Of a stretch of 64,000 bases of DNA, positions 42,037 through 50,839 are shown one piece after another. The stretch spans positions 120,281 through 184,280 of the forward strand of contig NZ_JMQI01000003.1 in the NCBI RefSeq assembly GCF_000695625.1, in the 5' to 3' direction. The translations under genes were made by a program, and so were the position numbers. Numbering within the stretch: the stretch's first letter is position 1; each line of letters starts with the position of its first letter. The stretch comes from Amycolatopsis rifamycinica (GTDB lineage: Bacteria > Actinomycetota > Actinomycetes > Mycobacteriales > Pseudonocardiaceae). The notes under the pieces are model-generated. The model was not told where the DNA came from. It did not search any database and worked only from the letters and a program-made list of their open reading frames with translations.

Positions 42037-42223
42037 GTTTGCGCCGCGTGAGGTTGGCGGCGACCAGGACCACGCCGACCAGGAACGCGGCCAGCCCGAT
42101 GAGGAACCACAGCTTCTGCCCGGTCATGAAGCTGCCGGTGACGACCCCGATGCCCTGCAGCACCCAGACGGCTCCGACGAGCACCAGCACGACGCCGACC
42201 GCGAGCGTGATCCACCGCCTCAT
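42026..42223 (-). CDS. Small two-helix membrane protein, 65 aa
   Basis: Two transmembrane segments (WITLAVGVVLVLVGAVWVLQ and LWFLIGLAAFLVGVVLVAAN) joined by a short loop, with a basic C-terminus. 9 bp after the next (upstream) response regulator's stop. No function can be assigned. Confidence 0.7.
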   Translation of the reverse strand: MRRWITLAVGVVLVLVGAVWVLQGIGVVTGSFMTGQKLWFLIGLAAFLVGVVLVAANLTRRKPTS

Positions 42224-42232
42224 CGGCCCAGC

Positions 42233-42898
42233 TTAGGCTCCTCGCTCGTCCGGCACGAGCTTGTGGCGGTAGGCGTAGACGACCGCGTGCACCCGGTCCG
42301 GCAGCCCGAGCTTGCTCAGCACGCGGGACACGTGCGTCTTGACCGTCTCCTCGCCGACGTGCAGCTGCCGCGCGATCTCGGCGTTGCTGCACGCGTTGGC
42401 GAGCAGCAGCAGCACCTCCCGTTCGCGGGAGGTCAGCCGGGCCAGCTCCGGGGGTTCGGCGGCCGCGGGTTCGAGGACCGCGGCGAACTTCGCCACCAGC
42501 CGCCGCGTCACCGAGGGGTCGATCAGCGCGTCCCCGCGCGCCGCCACCCGCATCGCCGCGACCAGTTCCTCCGGCGCCAGGCTCTTCAGCAGGAACCCGC
42601 TCGCCCCGGCCCGCAGCGCGCGGTAGACGTACTCGTCGGCGTCGTAGGTGGTGAGCACGAGGACGCGGGTGTCGTTGCCCGGCGCCGCGAGGATCGCCTC
42701 GGTCGCGGCGAGGCCGTCGAGGCGGGGCATCCGGACGTCGAGGACGGCGACGTCCGGGCGCAGGCGCGCGGTCTCGGTGACGGCTTCGCGGCCGTCGGAC
42801 GCCTCGCCGACGCAGGTGAAGTCGGGCTGGGTGTCGAGCAGCGCGCGCATCCCGGAGCGGAACATCGCGTGGTCGTCGGCCAGCAGGACGCGGATCAT
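42233..42898 (-). CDS. NarL/LuxR-type response regulator
   Basis: 221 residues. Receiver domain with ADDHAMFRSG, phospho-Asp in VAVLDVRMPRLDG (about residue 54), LTTYDADEYVYRAL and the Lys in FLLKS; C-terminal LuxR HTH (LTSREREVLLLLANACSNAE ... VKTHVSRVLSKLGLPDR). Coupled by a 4-bp overlap to its kinase. Targets unknown. Confidence 0.95.
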   Translation of the reverse strand: MIRVLLADDHAMFRSGMRALLDTQPDFTCVGEASDGREAVTETARLRPDVAVLDVRMPRLDGLAATEAILAAPGNDTRVLVLTTYDADEYVYRALRAGASGFLLKSLAPEELVAAMRVAARGDALIDPSVTRRLVAKFAAVLEPAAAEPPELARLTSREREVLLLLANACSNAEIARQLHVGEETVKTHVSRVLSKLGLPDRVHAVVYAYRHKLVPDERGA

Positions 42899-44049
42899 GT
42901 GCTCTCCACCGGGAAGGTCGTGCGCAGCTGCCAGCGCCCGCCGGTCTCGCCGTAGGACACCTGGCCGCCGAACAGGGTGACGCGCCGGCGGATCCCGGCG
43001 AGGCCGCGGTGGGCGTGCTCGCCCGCGGCCGTCCGGTCGGCGCGCAGGCCGTTGGTCACCGTGAGCACGACCTCGGTGCGGCCGTGGTTCAGCTCGACCT
43101 CGACCGGGCCCTGGCCGTGGCGCAGGGCGTTGGTGAGGGCTTCTTGGGCGATCCGGTACAGCGCGACGTCGAGGGAGCCCGGCAGTTCGCGGGGCTCGCC
43201 GCGCAGCGTCAGCCGGGTCGGCAGGCCGGCCGCGCGGACGGTCTCGACCAGCTCGTCGAGGTTGTCGAGGCCGGGCTGTTCCGCGTGGGGGTCGGCGTGC
43301 AGGAGGTCGAGCAGCCGGCGCAGGTCGGCCATCGCCGAGCGGCTCGCCGACTCGACCGCGCCGAGCGACTTCCGCGCCGGTTCGACGCCCTCGGGCAAGC
43401 TGAGCCGGGCCGCGCCGGCGTGCACGCCGATGGCGCTGACGTGGTGGGAGATGACGTCGTGCAGGTCGCGCGCGATGGTCGTGCGCTCCTCCAGGACGGC
43501 CCGTCTGACGGCTTCTTCTTCGTGTTGACGGCGTTCGTCGGCTTCGCGCTCGAGATCGGCGATGTAGGCGCGCCGGGCCGTCGTGTACCGGCCGACCAGC
43601 CACGGCAGCAGCGCGGAGACGCCGACGTTGATCGCGATGAGCCGCCAGTCGGAGGCGGTCTTCCCGCCGCCTTCGAGGCAGCCGGCGGTGACGCCGGCGA
43701 GCAGGGCACCGAGCGCGAGCACGGCGGGCCGCGGCCGCAGCCACGCCCCGGCCCGGTAGCCGGCGATGAGGATCCCGGCGTTGTCGCCGGTGACGTACCC
43801 CTGGCAGGTGCAGAGCAGGAGCGGGGCGCCGGCGAAGAGCACGGCGTGGGCGAGCGCGACCCACCCGGAGTACCGGGCGGCCCCGGCGAGCGCGGCGTTG
43901 ACGGCGACGCCGCCGAGCAGGACGACCCAGGCCCGCCACCCGGCCTCGCCGAGCGGGCCGCGGAGGACGAAGAGGGACGCGTCGCCGACCACGCAGACGA
44001 GCGCGACCAGCAGCGACTGCCGTCTCAGCGACCCCCGGATGTCCTGCAC
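42895..44049 (-). CDS. Sensor histidine kinase (DesK/NarX-like)
   Basis: 384 residues. Five or so transmembrane segments in 1-155, then a HisKA_3 domain with ERTTIARDLHDVISHHVSAI (His near 198) and a HATPase_c domain (IAQEALTNALRHG, GLAGIRRRV). No external sensor domain. GTG start at 44047-44049. Forms a two-component pair with the NarL-type regulator. Confidence 0.94.
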   Translation of the reverse strand: MQDIRGSLRRQSLLVALVCVVGDASLFVLRGPLGEAGWRAWVVLLGGVAVNAALAGAARYSGWVALAHAVLFAGAPLLLCTCQGYVTGDNAGILIAGYRAGAWLRPRPAVLALGALLAGVTAGCLEGGGKTASDWRLIAINVGVSALLPWLVGRYTTARRAYIADLEREADERRQHEEEAVRRAVLEERTTIARDLHDVISHHVSAIGVHAGAARLSLPEGVEPARKSLGAVESASRSAMADLRRLLDLLHADPHAEQPGLDNLDELVETVRAAGLPTRLTLRGEPRELPGSLDVALYRIAQEALTNALRHGQGPVEVELNHGRTEVVLTVTNGLRADRTAAGEHAHRGLAGIRRRVTLFGGQVSYGETGGRWQLRTTFPVEST

Positions 44050-44084
44050 ACCCGCAACTGTGCCCTAACCAGGGCAGGCGAGGG

Positions 44085-44135
44085 ACGGGAACGCCCCGAT
44101 GCGGCGGAGGGGGGTGCGCGGCACCGGGGCGTCCC
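44085..44135 (-). terminator. Probable terminator after the Gly-rich membrane protein gene
   Basis: GGGAACGCCCC (near 44088-44098) can pair with GGGGCGTCCCC (near 44127-44136), separated by a GC-rich loop; it lies between two minus-strand genes. Confidence 0.45.
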
Positions 44136-44212
44136 CTGACTGCGGGGCTGTCGGCTGTGGCTTTGCCGGCGGTCCGGAACGACTCATTCAGGACGTCGCA
44201 GCGCGGCCGGCC

Positions 44213-44812
44213 TCAGTTCGTCGGGCGGGGCGGGTAGTCGCCGCGGCGCTGGCCCGGCTGGCGCTGGCCCGGCTCGAAGCCCTTGCCCAGCGACGTCGCC
44301 GTCGCCGTCTGGCCCTCGACCTTGGCCACCACCGTCACGTTCGTGTCGCCCGTCTTCACGTCGCCCGTCTTCTGGGTCGACGAATCGAGCGTGTACGTCT
44401 GCTTGTAGCCGTCCTTGCTGGTCAGCGTCACCGAGGTGGCGCTCAGCTCGGTGACGTCGCCGGTCTGCAGCCGCTCGGTCGTGTAGCCGCCGCTGCCGTT
44501 CGACACCACGAAGTCGCCGTGCAGTGCCTCCCGCAACGCCGTCATCCCGCCGCCGAAGCCGCCGCCCGGCATCCCCTGGCCGCGGAACTGGCCGCCGCCC
44601 GGGCCGCCGAAGCCGCCCGGGCCCTGGGCCGTGTTGCCGGCGCTGCTCGTCCCGGCCCAGATCGCCGCGCCGCCGCCCGCCGCGATCACCACGGCGATGC
44701 CCGCCGCGATCGCCGTCTTCTTGCCGGACCAGCCCTGCTTCGGCGCCGCCGGGGCCGGGTCGCCCCAGTTGGCGCCCTCGGGCTGGGTGTTCGGCATCGG
44801 CTCGGTCGTCAT
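44213..44812 (-). CDS. Membrane-anchored, Gly-rich protein with C-terminal beta domain
   Basis: 199 residues. Cytoplasmic Pro-rich N-terminus (1-32), transmembrane helix (TAIAAGIAVVIAAGGGAAIWA), a Gly/Gln-rich stretch (PGGFGGPGGGQFRGQGMPGG), then a strand-rich region (TELSATSVTLTSKDGYKQTY, VTVVAKVEGQTATATSL) like DUF5666 or OB-type secreted domains. CGGAGG precedes the ATG. Its promoter carries four 11-bp-spaced CACAG-type repeats also found before the OmpR-type regulator and the GT39 gene. Confidence 0.7.
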   Translation of the reverse strand: MTTEPMPNTQPEGANWGDPAPAAPKQGWSGKKTAIAAGIAVVIAAGGGAAIWAGTSSAGNTAQGPGGFGGPGGGQFRGQGMPGGGFGGGMTALREALHGDFVVSNGSGGYTTERLQTGDVTELSATSVTLTSKDGYKQTYTLDSSTQKTGDVKTGDTNVTVVAKVEGQTATATSLGKGFEPGQRQPGQRRGDYPPRPTN

Positions 44813-44863
44813 CGTGTCCTCCGGAGGTGCCCACACTGGTCCCGGTCAGGTTCGCCGCCGCGG

Positions 44864-44901
44864 CTGTGTTTGCGCTGTGCGGAACGTCAGCCTGCGCTGT
44901 G
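44864..44901 (-). promoter_or_regulatory. OmpR-type direct repeats, leftward promoter
   Basis: On the minus strand CACAG occurs at positions ending 44901, 44879 and 44868, i.e. spacing 22 and 11 bp, with a degenerate unit (CTGACG) in the 22-bp gap: four 11-bp units in the direction of the Gly-rich protein gene. Confidence 0.75.
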
Positions 44902-44920
44902 CCTCGATCGCGCGAACCTT

Positions 44921-44953
44921 CACAGGGAACGCACAGCCACCACACAGCGAACA
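44921..44953 (+). promoter_or_regulatory. OmpR-type direct repeats before the response regulator
   Basis: CACAG at 44921, 44932 and 44943, exactly 11 bp apart, 28 bp before the ATG. Suggests autoregulation. Confidence 0.8.
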
Positions 44954-44980
44954 CCGACGCCGAGCCGGGAAGGTGGCACC

Positions 44981-45730
44981 ATGACCGCTATGAACGCCAC
45001 GTCACCGGGCCCCGGCAAGGCCGACCTGCGCCGCGCCGACGGGAGCCCGGTCCGGGTCCTCGTCGTCGACGACGAGGCGACGCTGGCGGAGCTCGTGTCG
45101 ATGGCCCTGCGGATGGAGGGCTGGGAGGTGCGCAGCGCGGGCGACGGCACCGAGGCCGTCCGGATCGCGCGCGACTTCCGCCCCGACGCCGTCGTCCTCG
45201 ACGTCATGCTCCCCGACTTCAGCGGCCTCGAGGTGCTGCGCCGGATGCGGTCCGAGGCGCCCCACCTGCCGGTGCTGTTCCTGACGGCGAAGGACGCGGT
45301 CGAGGACCGCATCGCCGGGCTGACCGCGGGCGGCGACGACTACGTCACCAAGCCGTTCAGCCTCGAAGAGGTCGCGCTGCGCCTGCGCGCGCTGCTGCGC
45401 CGGGCCGGCGGCGTCACCGGCGCGAGCGGGTCGACGCTGGTCGTCGGCGACCTCACCCTCGACGAGGACAGCCGCGAGGTGCACCGCGGCGGCGACCTGG
45501 TGCCGCTGACCGCGACCGAGTTCGAGCTGCTGCGCTACCTCATGCGGAACCCGAAGCGGGTGCTGTCGAAGGCCCAGATCCTCGATCGCGTGTGGAGCTA
45601 CGACTTCGGCGGCCAGGCCAACATCGTCGAGCTCTACATCTCCTACCTGCGCAAGAAGATCGACGCCGACCGCGAGCCGATGATCCACACCATGCGGGGC
45701 GCCGGGTATGTCCTCAAACCCGCCGGCTGA
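44981..45730 (+). CDS. OmpR-family response regulator
   Basis: 249 residues. Receiver (about 25-140): VLVVDDEATL, phospho-Asp in AVVLDVMLPDFSG, LFLTAKD and YVTKPFS; C-terminal winged helix (about 155-248: VPLTATEFELLRYLMRNPKR ... VELYISYLRKKIDADREP). GGAAGGTGG before the ATG. Overlaps the kinase start by 23 bp. Its probable binding sites are 11-bp CACAG repeats in three local promoters. Confidence 0.95.
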   Translation: MTAMNATSPGPGKADLRRADGSPVRVLVVDDEATLAELVSMALRMEGWEVRSAGDGTEAVRIARDFRPDAVVLDVMLPDFSGLEVLRRMRSEAPHLPVLFLTAKDAVEDRIAGLTAGGDDYVTKPFSLEEVALRLRALLRRAGGVTGASGSTLVVGDLTLDEDSREVHRGGDLVPLTATEFELLRYLMRNPKRVLSKAQILDRVWSYDFGGQANIVELYISYLRKKIDADREPMIHTMRGAGYVLKPAG

Positions 45731-47216
45731 ACCGAAGCGCGTCGGCATGTCACAGTGGTCGCTGCGGCGGCGGCTGATCGTCCAGCTCGCCGCGCTGCTG
45801 GCCCTGGTGTGCGTGGTCGTCGGCGTGGTGACGGAGTTCGCGCTGAGCGAGTTCCTGATCCGCCAGCAGGACGACCGGCTCAAGGCGGCCACCGACCGCG
45901 CCGCGCACGGCGGGGAGCGGCCGGTGTGGCCGTACGGCGACGCGCCGCCGCCGGACCCGCTGCGCGTGCTCGGCCAGGGCGAGGGCACGCTCGCCGTCGT
46001 CCAGACGGGTGCGGGGGTGCAGGCCGGGGTGCTCGACTTCAGCGCGGGGCCGCCGTCGAGGCGCAAGGCGCCGCTCAAGGGCATCACCAGGGACCAGGCG
46101 CTGACGCTGCTCGCGCTGCCGTCCGACGGGAAGCAGCGCAGCGTCGACCTCGGGGGCACCCTCGGCGAATACCGCGTCGTCTCGACGACCTCGCCGCGCG
46201 GCGAGAAGACGGTCATCGGCCTGCCGCTGAAGGACGTCAACGAGACGCTCTGGCAGCTCGGGTTCATCCTGGGCGGGGTCGCGCTGGCCGGGATCCTGGT
46301 GGCGGGCGCGGTCGGCGCGGCGACGATCCGGCGCACGATGCAGCCGCTCGACCGGCTGGCCGCGACCGCGACGCGCGTCTCGGAGCTGCCGCTGGACCGC
46401 GGCGAAGTCGCGCTGTCCGAACGCGTCCCGGAGGCCGACACCGACCCGAACACCGAGGTCGGCAAGGTCGGCTCGGCGCTGAACCGGATGCTGCAGCACG
46501 TGGCGAACGCGCTGTCCGCGCGGCACGCGAGCGAGAACCGCGTCCGCCAGTTCGTCGCGGACGCGAGCCACGAGCTGCGCACCCCGCTGGCGGCGATCCG
46601 CGGCTACGCGGAACTGACCCGCCGCGGCGGCGAGCAGGTGCCGCCGGACGTCGCGTTCGCGATGAGCCGCGTCGAGTCCGAGTCGCGCCGGATGACGACG
46701 CTGGTGGAGGACCTGCTGCTGCTCGCCCGGCTGGATTCGGGCCGCCCGGTGGTGCCCGAGTGGGTGGACCTGTGCCGCCTGGTGGCCGACGCCGTCGCGG
46801 ACGCGCACGTGGCGGGTCCGGATCACAAGTGGCTGATGGACGTGCCCGGCGAGCCGATCGGCGTCCTCGGCGACGCGGGCCAGCTGCACCAGGTGGTGAT
46901 CAACGTGCTCGCCAACGCGCGCACGCACACGCCACCGGGCACGACGGTGACGACCACACTGTCCACTTCGGACGGGATCGTCCGGCTCCGGGTGGCCGAC
47001 GACGGCCCGGGCATCCCGCCGGAGATCCTCCCGGACATCTTCGAGCGCTTCGCCCGCGGCGACAACTCGCGTTCGCGCGCGGCGGGGAGCACGGGCCTGG
47101 GCCTGGCGATCGTGGCCGCGGTGGTGGGCGCGCACGGCGGCCGGGTCGGGGTGCAGAGCCGTCCGGGCCGCACGGAGTTCGAGATCACCTTCCCGGCCGC
47201 CCCGGCACCGGAGTAG
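45708..47216 (+). CDS. OmpR-partner sensor histidine kinase
   Basis: 502 residues from ATG 45708 (ATG 45747 is the alternative). Transmembrane helices at about 20-45 and 185-210 frame an external domain of about 140 residues; HAMP (210-265); HisKA with VADASHELRTPLAAIRGYAE (His near 287); HATPase with VINVLANARTHTP, VADDGPGIPPE and AGSTGLGLAIV. Same layout as TcrY/MprB-type kinases of envelope stress systems. Confidence 0.94.
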   Translation: MSSNPPAEPKRVGMSQWSLRRRLIVQLAALLALVCVVVGVVTEFALSEFLIRQQDDRLKAATDRAAHGGERPVWPYGDAPPPDPLRVLGQGEGTLAVVQTGAGVQAGVLDFSAGPPSRRKAPLKGITRDQALTLLALPSDGKQRSVDLGGTLGEYRVVSTTSPRGEKTVIGLPLKDVNETLWQLGFILGGVALAGILVAGAVGAATIRRTMQPLDRLAATATRVSELPLDRGEVALSERVPEADTDPNTEVGKVGSALNRMLQHVANALSARHASENRVRQFVADASHELRTPLAAIRGYAELTRRGGEQVPPDVAFAMSRVESESRRMTTLVEDLLLLARLDSGRPVVPEWVDLCRLVADAVADAHVAGPDHKWLMDVPGEPIGVLGDAGQLHQVVINVLANARTHTPPGTTVTTTLSTSDGIVRLRVADDGPGIPPEILPDIFERFARGDNSRSRAAGSTGLGLAIVAAVVGAHGGRVGVQSRPGRTEFEITFPAAPAPE

Positions 47217-47239
47217 CGGCCGCCCGTCCCGAGGCGATG

Positions 47240-47283
47240 CACAGCCGGCGCACAGCTTCGCCACAAGTTCACCACATGCGGCG
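47240..47283 (+). promoter_or_regulatory. OmpR-type direct repeats before the GT39 gene
   Basis: CACAG at 47240 and 47251, CACAA at 47262, CACAT at 47273: four units at exact 11-bp spacing, ending 8 bp before the GTG. The gene's mRNA would then be leaderless or have a very short leader. Confidence 0.8.
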
Positions 47284-47291
47284 TTGACACG

Positions 47292-49175
47292 GTGAGCGCC
47301 ATGACGACCACGCTGCCGGCGCTCGAGCACGCCCAGCCGCCCGCGCCCGCCCGGAAACCGCGGTGGGTCGGGCCGTCCGTGGCCGCGCTGCTGCTCGGTA
47401 CCGGCCTGCTCTACCTGTGGGACCTCGCGAAAACCGGCTGGGGCAACGACTTCTACGCGATGGCCGTGCAGGCCGGCACGTGGAGCTGGAAGGCGTGGTT
47501 CTTCGGCTCGCTCGATCCGGGCAACGTCGTCACCGTGGACAAACCGCCGTTTTCCCTGTGGGTGATGGGGTTGTCCGGGCGGCTCTTCGGCTTCTCCAGC
47601 TGGAGCTTGCTCGTGCCCGACGCGCTCGCCGGCGTCGCCTCTGTCGGCCTGCTCTACCTCGCAGTCCGGCGGCTCTCGGGGCCGGGTGCCGGGCTGCTGG
47701 CCGGGGCCGGGCTCGCGCTGACGCCGGTCGCCGCGCTGATGTTCCGCTACGACAACCCCGACTCCTTCCTCGTGCTGCTGCTGGTCGCCGGTGGCTACTG
47801 CGTGGTGCGGGCGCTGGAACACGCGAGCACGAAGTGGCTGGTGCTCGCCGGGGTCGCCGTCGGCTTCGGGTTCCTCGACAAGATGCTGCAGGCCTTCCTC
47901 GTGCTGCCCGCCTTCGTGCTCGCCTACGCCGTCGCGGCGCCGACGTCGCCCGGCCGCCGGATCGGCCAGCTGGCGGCCGCGGCGGGCGCACTGCTCGTTT
48001 CCGCCGGCTGGTGGATCGTGGCCGTCGCGCTCTGGCCCGTCGCGGACCGGCCCTACATCAGCGGCTCGACCGACGACACCGTGCTGGAACTGGCCTTCGG
48101 CTACAACGGCCTCGGCCGGATCTTCGGTGAAGGCCGCGGGGGCGGCGGCCGGACGTTCACGCCCCCGGCGGGGATGGAGCTGCCCACCGGCGGCCGGGGT
48201 TTCGGTGGCGGCTTCGGCGGCCAAGCCGGCCTCACCCGGCTGTTCGGCGGCGAGTTCGGCGGCGAGGCGTCGTGGCTGCTGCCGGCCGCGGTCATCGGGC
48301 TGGTCGCCGGCCTGTGGTTCACGCGCCGCGCGCCGCGCACCGACCGCACGCGGGCGGCCCTGCTGCTCTGGGGCGGCTGGCTGGTGGTCTCCGCGCTCGT
48401 GTTCAGCTACATGAGCGGCATCATCCACCCCTACTACACGGTCGCGCTGGCCCCCGGAATCGCGGCCACACTGGCGATCGCCGCGCGTGAGCTCTGGCGC
48501 GGCCGGGCGAACTTCGCGGCCCGTGCGGTGCTCGCCGTGCTGCTCGCGGTGACGGCGGTCTGGGCCTTCCTCCTCCTCTCGCGCACGCCGGACTGGCAGC
48601 CGTGGGTCCGCTACGCGCTCCTGGTGACCGGCGCCGCCGCGGTCGCCGGCCTGCTCTTCGGCGCCGACCGCGGCCGGCGGCTCGGGCCGGTCGTGGCCGT
48701 GCTCGGCCTGTGCGGCGCGCTGCTGGGGACGTCGGCCTTCACGCTGGCCACGGCCGCGATCGCACACTCCGGCGGGACACCGTCGTCCGGCCCGGCCGTC
48801 GGCGGCGGCCGGGCCCCGCGCGGTTTCGGCGCGGAAGAGGCCGACAGCGCGGTGATCGACCTGCTGAAGGGCACGACGACGAAGTGGGCGGCGGCGCAGA
48901 GCGGCGCGATGCAGGCGGCCGGCCTGGCGCTGGCGAGCGGACGGCCGGTGCTCGCGATCGGCGGCTTCAGCGGCAGCGACCCGGCACCGACGCTGGAGCA
49001 GTTCCGGCAGTACGTCGCCGGCGGCGAAATCCGCTACTACGTCGCCGGTGGTCGCGGCGGCTTCGGCGGCGGACGCGGGACGGCCGGGGCGATCCAGGCC
49101 TGGGTCGAGCAGAACTTCGCGCCGCTCACCGTCGACGGCGTGACCGTTTACGACCTCGCTGAATCTGTCGTCTGA
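47292..49175 (+). CDS. GT39/ArnT-like membrane glycosyltransferase
   Basis: 627 residues, GTG start (ATG 47301 also possible). About 12 transmembrane helices. The first external loop has the family acidic site region GWGNDFYAMAVQAGTWSW and NVVTVDKPPFSLWVMG, as in PMT_2/ArnT-like and YkcB-type enzymes, which move sugars from polyprenyl phosphate to envelope acceptors. Gly-rich loops (GRGGGGRTF, GRGFGGGFGG) and a C-terminal external domain (VIDLLKGTTTKWAAAQSGAM ... RYYVAGGR) as in YkcA/B fusions. Probably controlled by the OmpR pair directly upstream. Confidence 0.9.
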   Translation: MSAMTTTLPALEHAQPPAPARKPRWVGPSVAALLLGTGLLYLWDLAKTGWGNDFYAMAVQAGTWSWKAWFFGSLDPGNVVTVDKPPFSLWVMGLSGRLFGFSSWSLLVPDALAGVASVGLLYLAVRRLSGPGAGLLAGAGLALTPVAALMFRYDNPDSFLVLLLVAGGYCVVRALEHASTKWLVLAGVAVGFGFLDKMLQAFLVLPAFVLAYAVAAPTSPGRRIGQLAAAAGALLVSAGWWIVAVALWPVADRPYISGSTDDTVLELAFGYNGLGRIFGEGRGGGGRTFTPPAGMELPTGGRGFGGGFGGQAGLTRLFGGEFGGEASWLLPAAVIGLVAGLWFTRRAPRTDRTRAALLLWGGWLVVSALVFSYMSGIIHPYYTVALAPGIAATLAIAARELWRGRANFAARAVLAVLLAVTAVWAFLLLSRTPDWQPWVRYALLVTGAAAVAGLLFGADRGRRLGPVVAVLGLCGALLGTSAFTLATAAIAHSGGTPSSGPAVGGGRAPRGFGAEEADSAVIDLLKGTTTKWAAAQSGAMQAAGLALASGRPVLAIGGFSGSDPAPTLEQFRQYVAGGEIRYYVAGGRGGFGGGRGTAGAIQAWVEQNFAPLTVDGVTVYDLAESVV

Positions 49176-49825
49176 TCGAAATTCGACAACGCAGTCGAAT
49201 TGTTTCCAGCGTGTTAACAGTCGGAAATCGTTCGGCGTAATCGCGGCCGGTGCGGTACTGGCGGCTGCGTACAGGTGTTCGAATTACTCGAGTGTGACCG
49301 GGTCAATCCGAACGACCGTTCGGATCCATGATCTTGCTCGCAGTGACGCCCTTCGCACTCCGTGCAGCCGCCGTAACGAAACAGGACAACGGGGCGTGCG
49401 CTTGCACGCGCTCCCCGCACAGGCGTGCCGCGATCTTGGTCGGGCGGCCGACAGAAACCGCCGCAAAGTTGATCTTGAACTGCCCGGATGTTGCTGGCTG
49501 GCCCGGGCGAGGGTCACTCGATCGGATGCAATGGGCGGACGTTGTGGGGTTCCTGTGCTAGTCGCTAGGCTCTCCGCCGGGAGAGGGACAGGGGTGGCTG
49601 ATCCGGTGCGTTGAGTGCTGGGATTTCACTGGTGGTAGGCGCCTCCTGTCCGCGTTCTCTCGCGATGACCCGATCAGGTGCGGCGGAAGTGAGCAGCGAT
49701 GACCGTGCGCGGTAGCGCAGCTCGAACCGATCGACCTCCCCGTCGTCACCACCCGTAGCCCCGAGCGCCGCAATTCCGCCTTTCGGTACGCACCACTCCA
49801 CTTCCCCCGCAACCTGGAGTTCGCT
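49176..49825 (+). other. Long intergenic region, no gene seen
   Basis: 650 bp. AT-richer near 49180-49230 and 49460-49500. Short frames on both strands show no coding pattern. It contains a possible structured RNA at 49581-49661, listed in the findings, and the leader of the ABC transporter operon. Confidence 0.5.
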
Positions 49826-50839
49826 GTGATTTCCCGTCCTCGCCCCCGTCTGCTGACGGTGCTCCTGACTTTGCTGACCCTCGCCGGGGTCACCGCGCTC
49901 TCGGGGTGCAGCGACAGCTCCGCCTCCGGCAGCGGCAGCAAGATCACCATCGGGTTCAGTGCCTGGCCGGGCTGGTTCCCGTGGCAGGTGGCGCAGGAAC
50001 AGGGCCTGTTCACCAAGAACGGCGTCAACGTCGACCTCAAGTACTTCGACAACTACACCGACAGCATCAACGCGCTTTCCAGTGGCGCCATCGACGCCAA
50101 CAGCCAGACCCTCAACGACACGCTGTCGTCGGTCTCCGGCGGCGCCAAGCTGTCGATCGTGCTGGTGAACGACAACTCCACCGGCAACGACAAGGTCATC
50201 GCGCGGGACGGGATCACCAGCATCGCCGACCTCAAGGGCAAGAAGGTCGCCGTCGAGCAGGGCCTGGTCGACCACTACCTGCTGCTGCTGGCGCTGCAGT
50301 CGGCGAAGCTGACCGAAAAGGACATCCAGCTCGTCAACCTCCCGACCGACGCCGCGGCCGCCGCGTTCAAGAGCGGCCAGGTCGACGCGGTCGCCGCGTT
50401 CGCGCCGTTCACCTCGACGGCGCTGGAGCGCCCGGGCAGCCGCGCGATCTCCACGTCGGCCGAGTTCCCCGGCGCCATCCCGGACCACCTCGTCACGTCG
50501 CAGAAGCTGGTCAAGGACCACCCGAAGGACGTCCAGGCACTGGTCAACACCTGGTTCGAGACGCTGGCCTGGATCAAGAACAACAAGGACGCGGCCGTCA
50601 AGATCATGGCCAAGCGCGGCGGTGTGTCCGAAGCGGACTACAAGACCTACGACGCCGGCACCACGATCTTCACCCGGCAGCAGAACATCGACGCGTTCAC
50701 GCCGGGGGTCACCCCGGAGCACCTCGACTTCCAGGCGAACAAGATCATCGACTTCATCGTCAGCACCGGACTCGCCCAGCAGCGGCCCTCGCTCGACGGC
50801 CTGTTCGACGACCAATTCGTGAAGGCCGCGCCCCAGTGA
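49826..50839 (+). CDS. ABC transporter substrate-binding lipoprotein (SsuA/TauA-like)
   Basis: 337 residues. Lipoprotein signal with lipobox ALSGC (Cys near 29). Then the NMT1/SsuA-type binding fold: IGFSAWPGWFPWQVAQEQGL, VDLKYFDNYTDSINALSSG, KVIARDGITSIADLKGKKVA and VDAVAAFAPFTSTAL. Binds sulfonates, nitrate or similar small ligands outside the membrane. GTG start after TGGAG. Coupled to the permease by a 4-bp overlap. Confidence 0.9.
   Translation: MISRPRPRLLTVLLTLLTLAGVTALSGCSDSSASGSGSKITIGFSAWPGWFPWQVAQEQGLFTKNGVNVDLKYFDNYTDSINALSSGAIDANSQTLNDTLSSVSGGAKLSIVLVNDNSTGNDKVIARDGITSIADLKGKKVAVEQGLVDHYLLLLALQSAKLTEKDIQLVNLPTDAAAAAFKSGQVDAVAAFAPFTSTALERPGSRAISTSAEFPGAIPDHLVTSQKLVKDHPKDVQALVNTWFETLAWIKNNKDAAVKIMAKRGGVSEADYKTYDAGTTIFTRQQNIDAFTPGVTPEHLDFQANKIIDFIVSTGLAQQRPSLDGLFDDQFVKAAPQ

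Noticed and set aside
45750..48767. 1005-codon antisense frame over kinase and glycosyltransferase genes
   Set aside because: Shadow of GC-rich coding DNA; no domain and it contradicts two well-supported genes.
49294..49614. Small genes in the gap before the ABC transporter
   Set aside because: Overlapping frames of 77-106 codons with shadow-like composition and no ribosome binding site.
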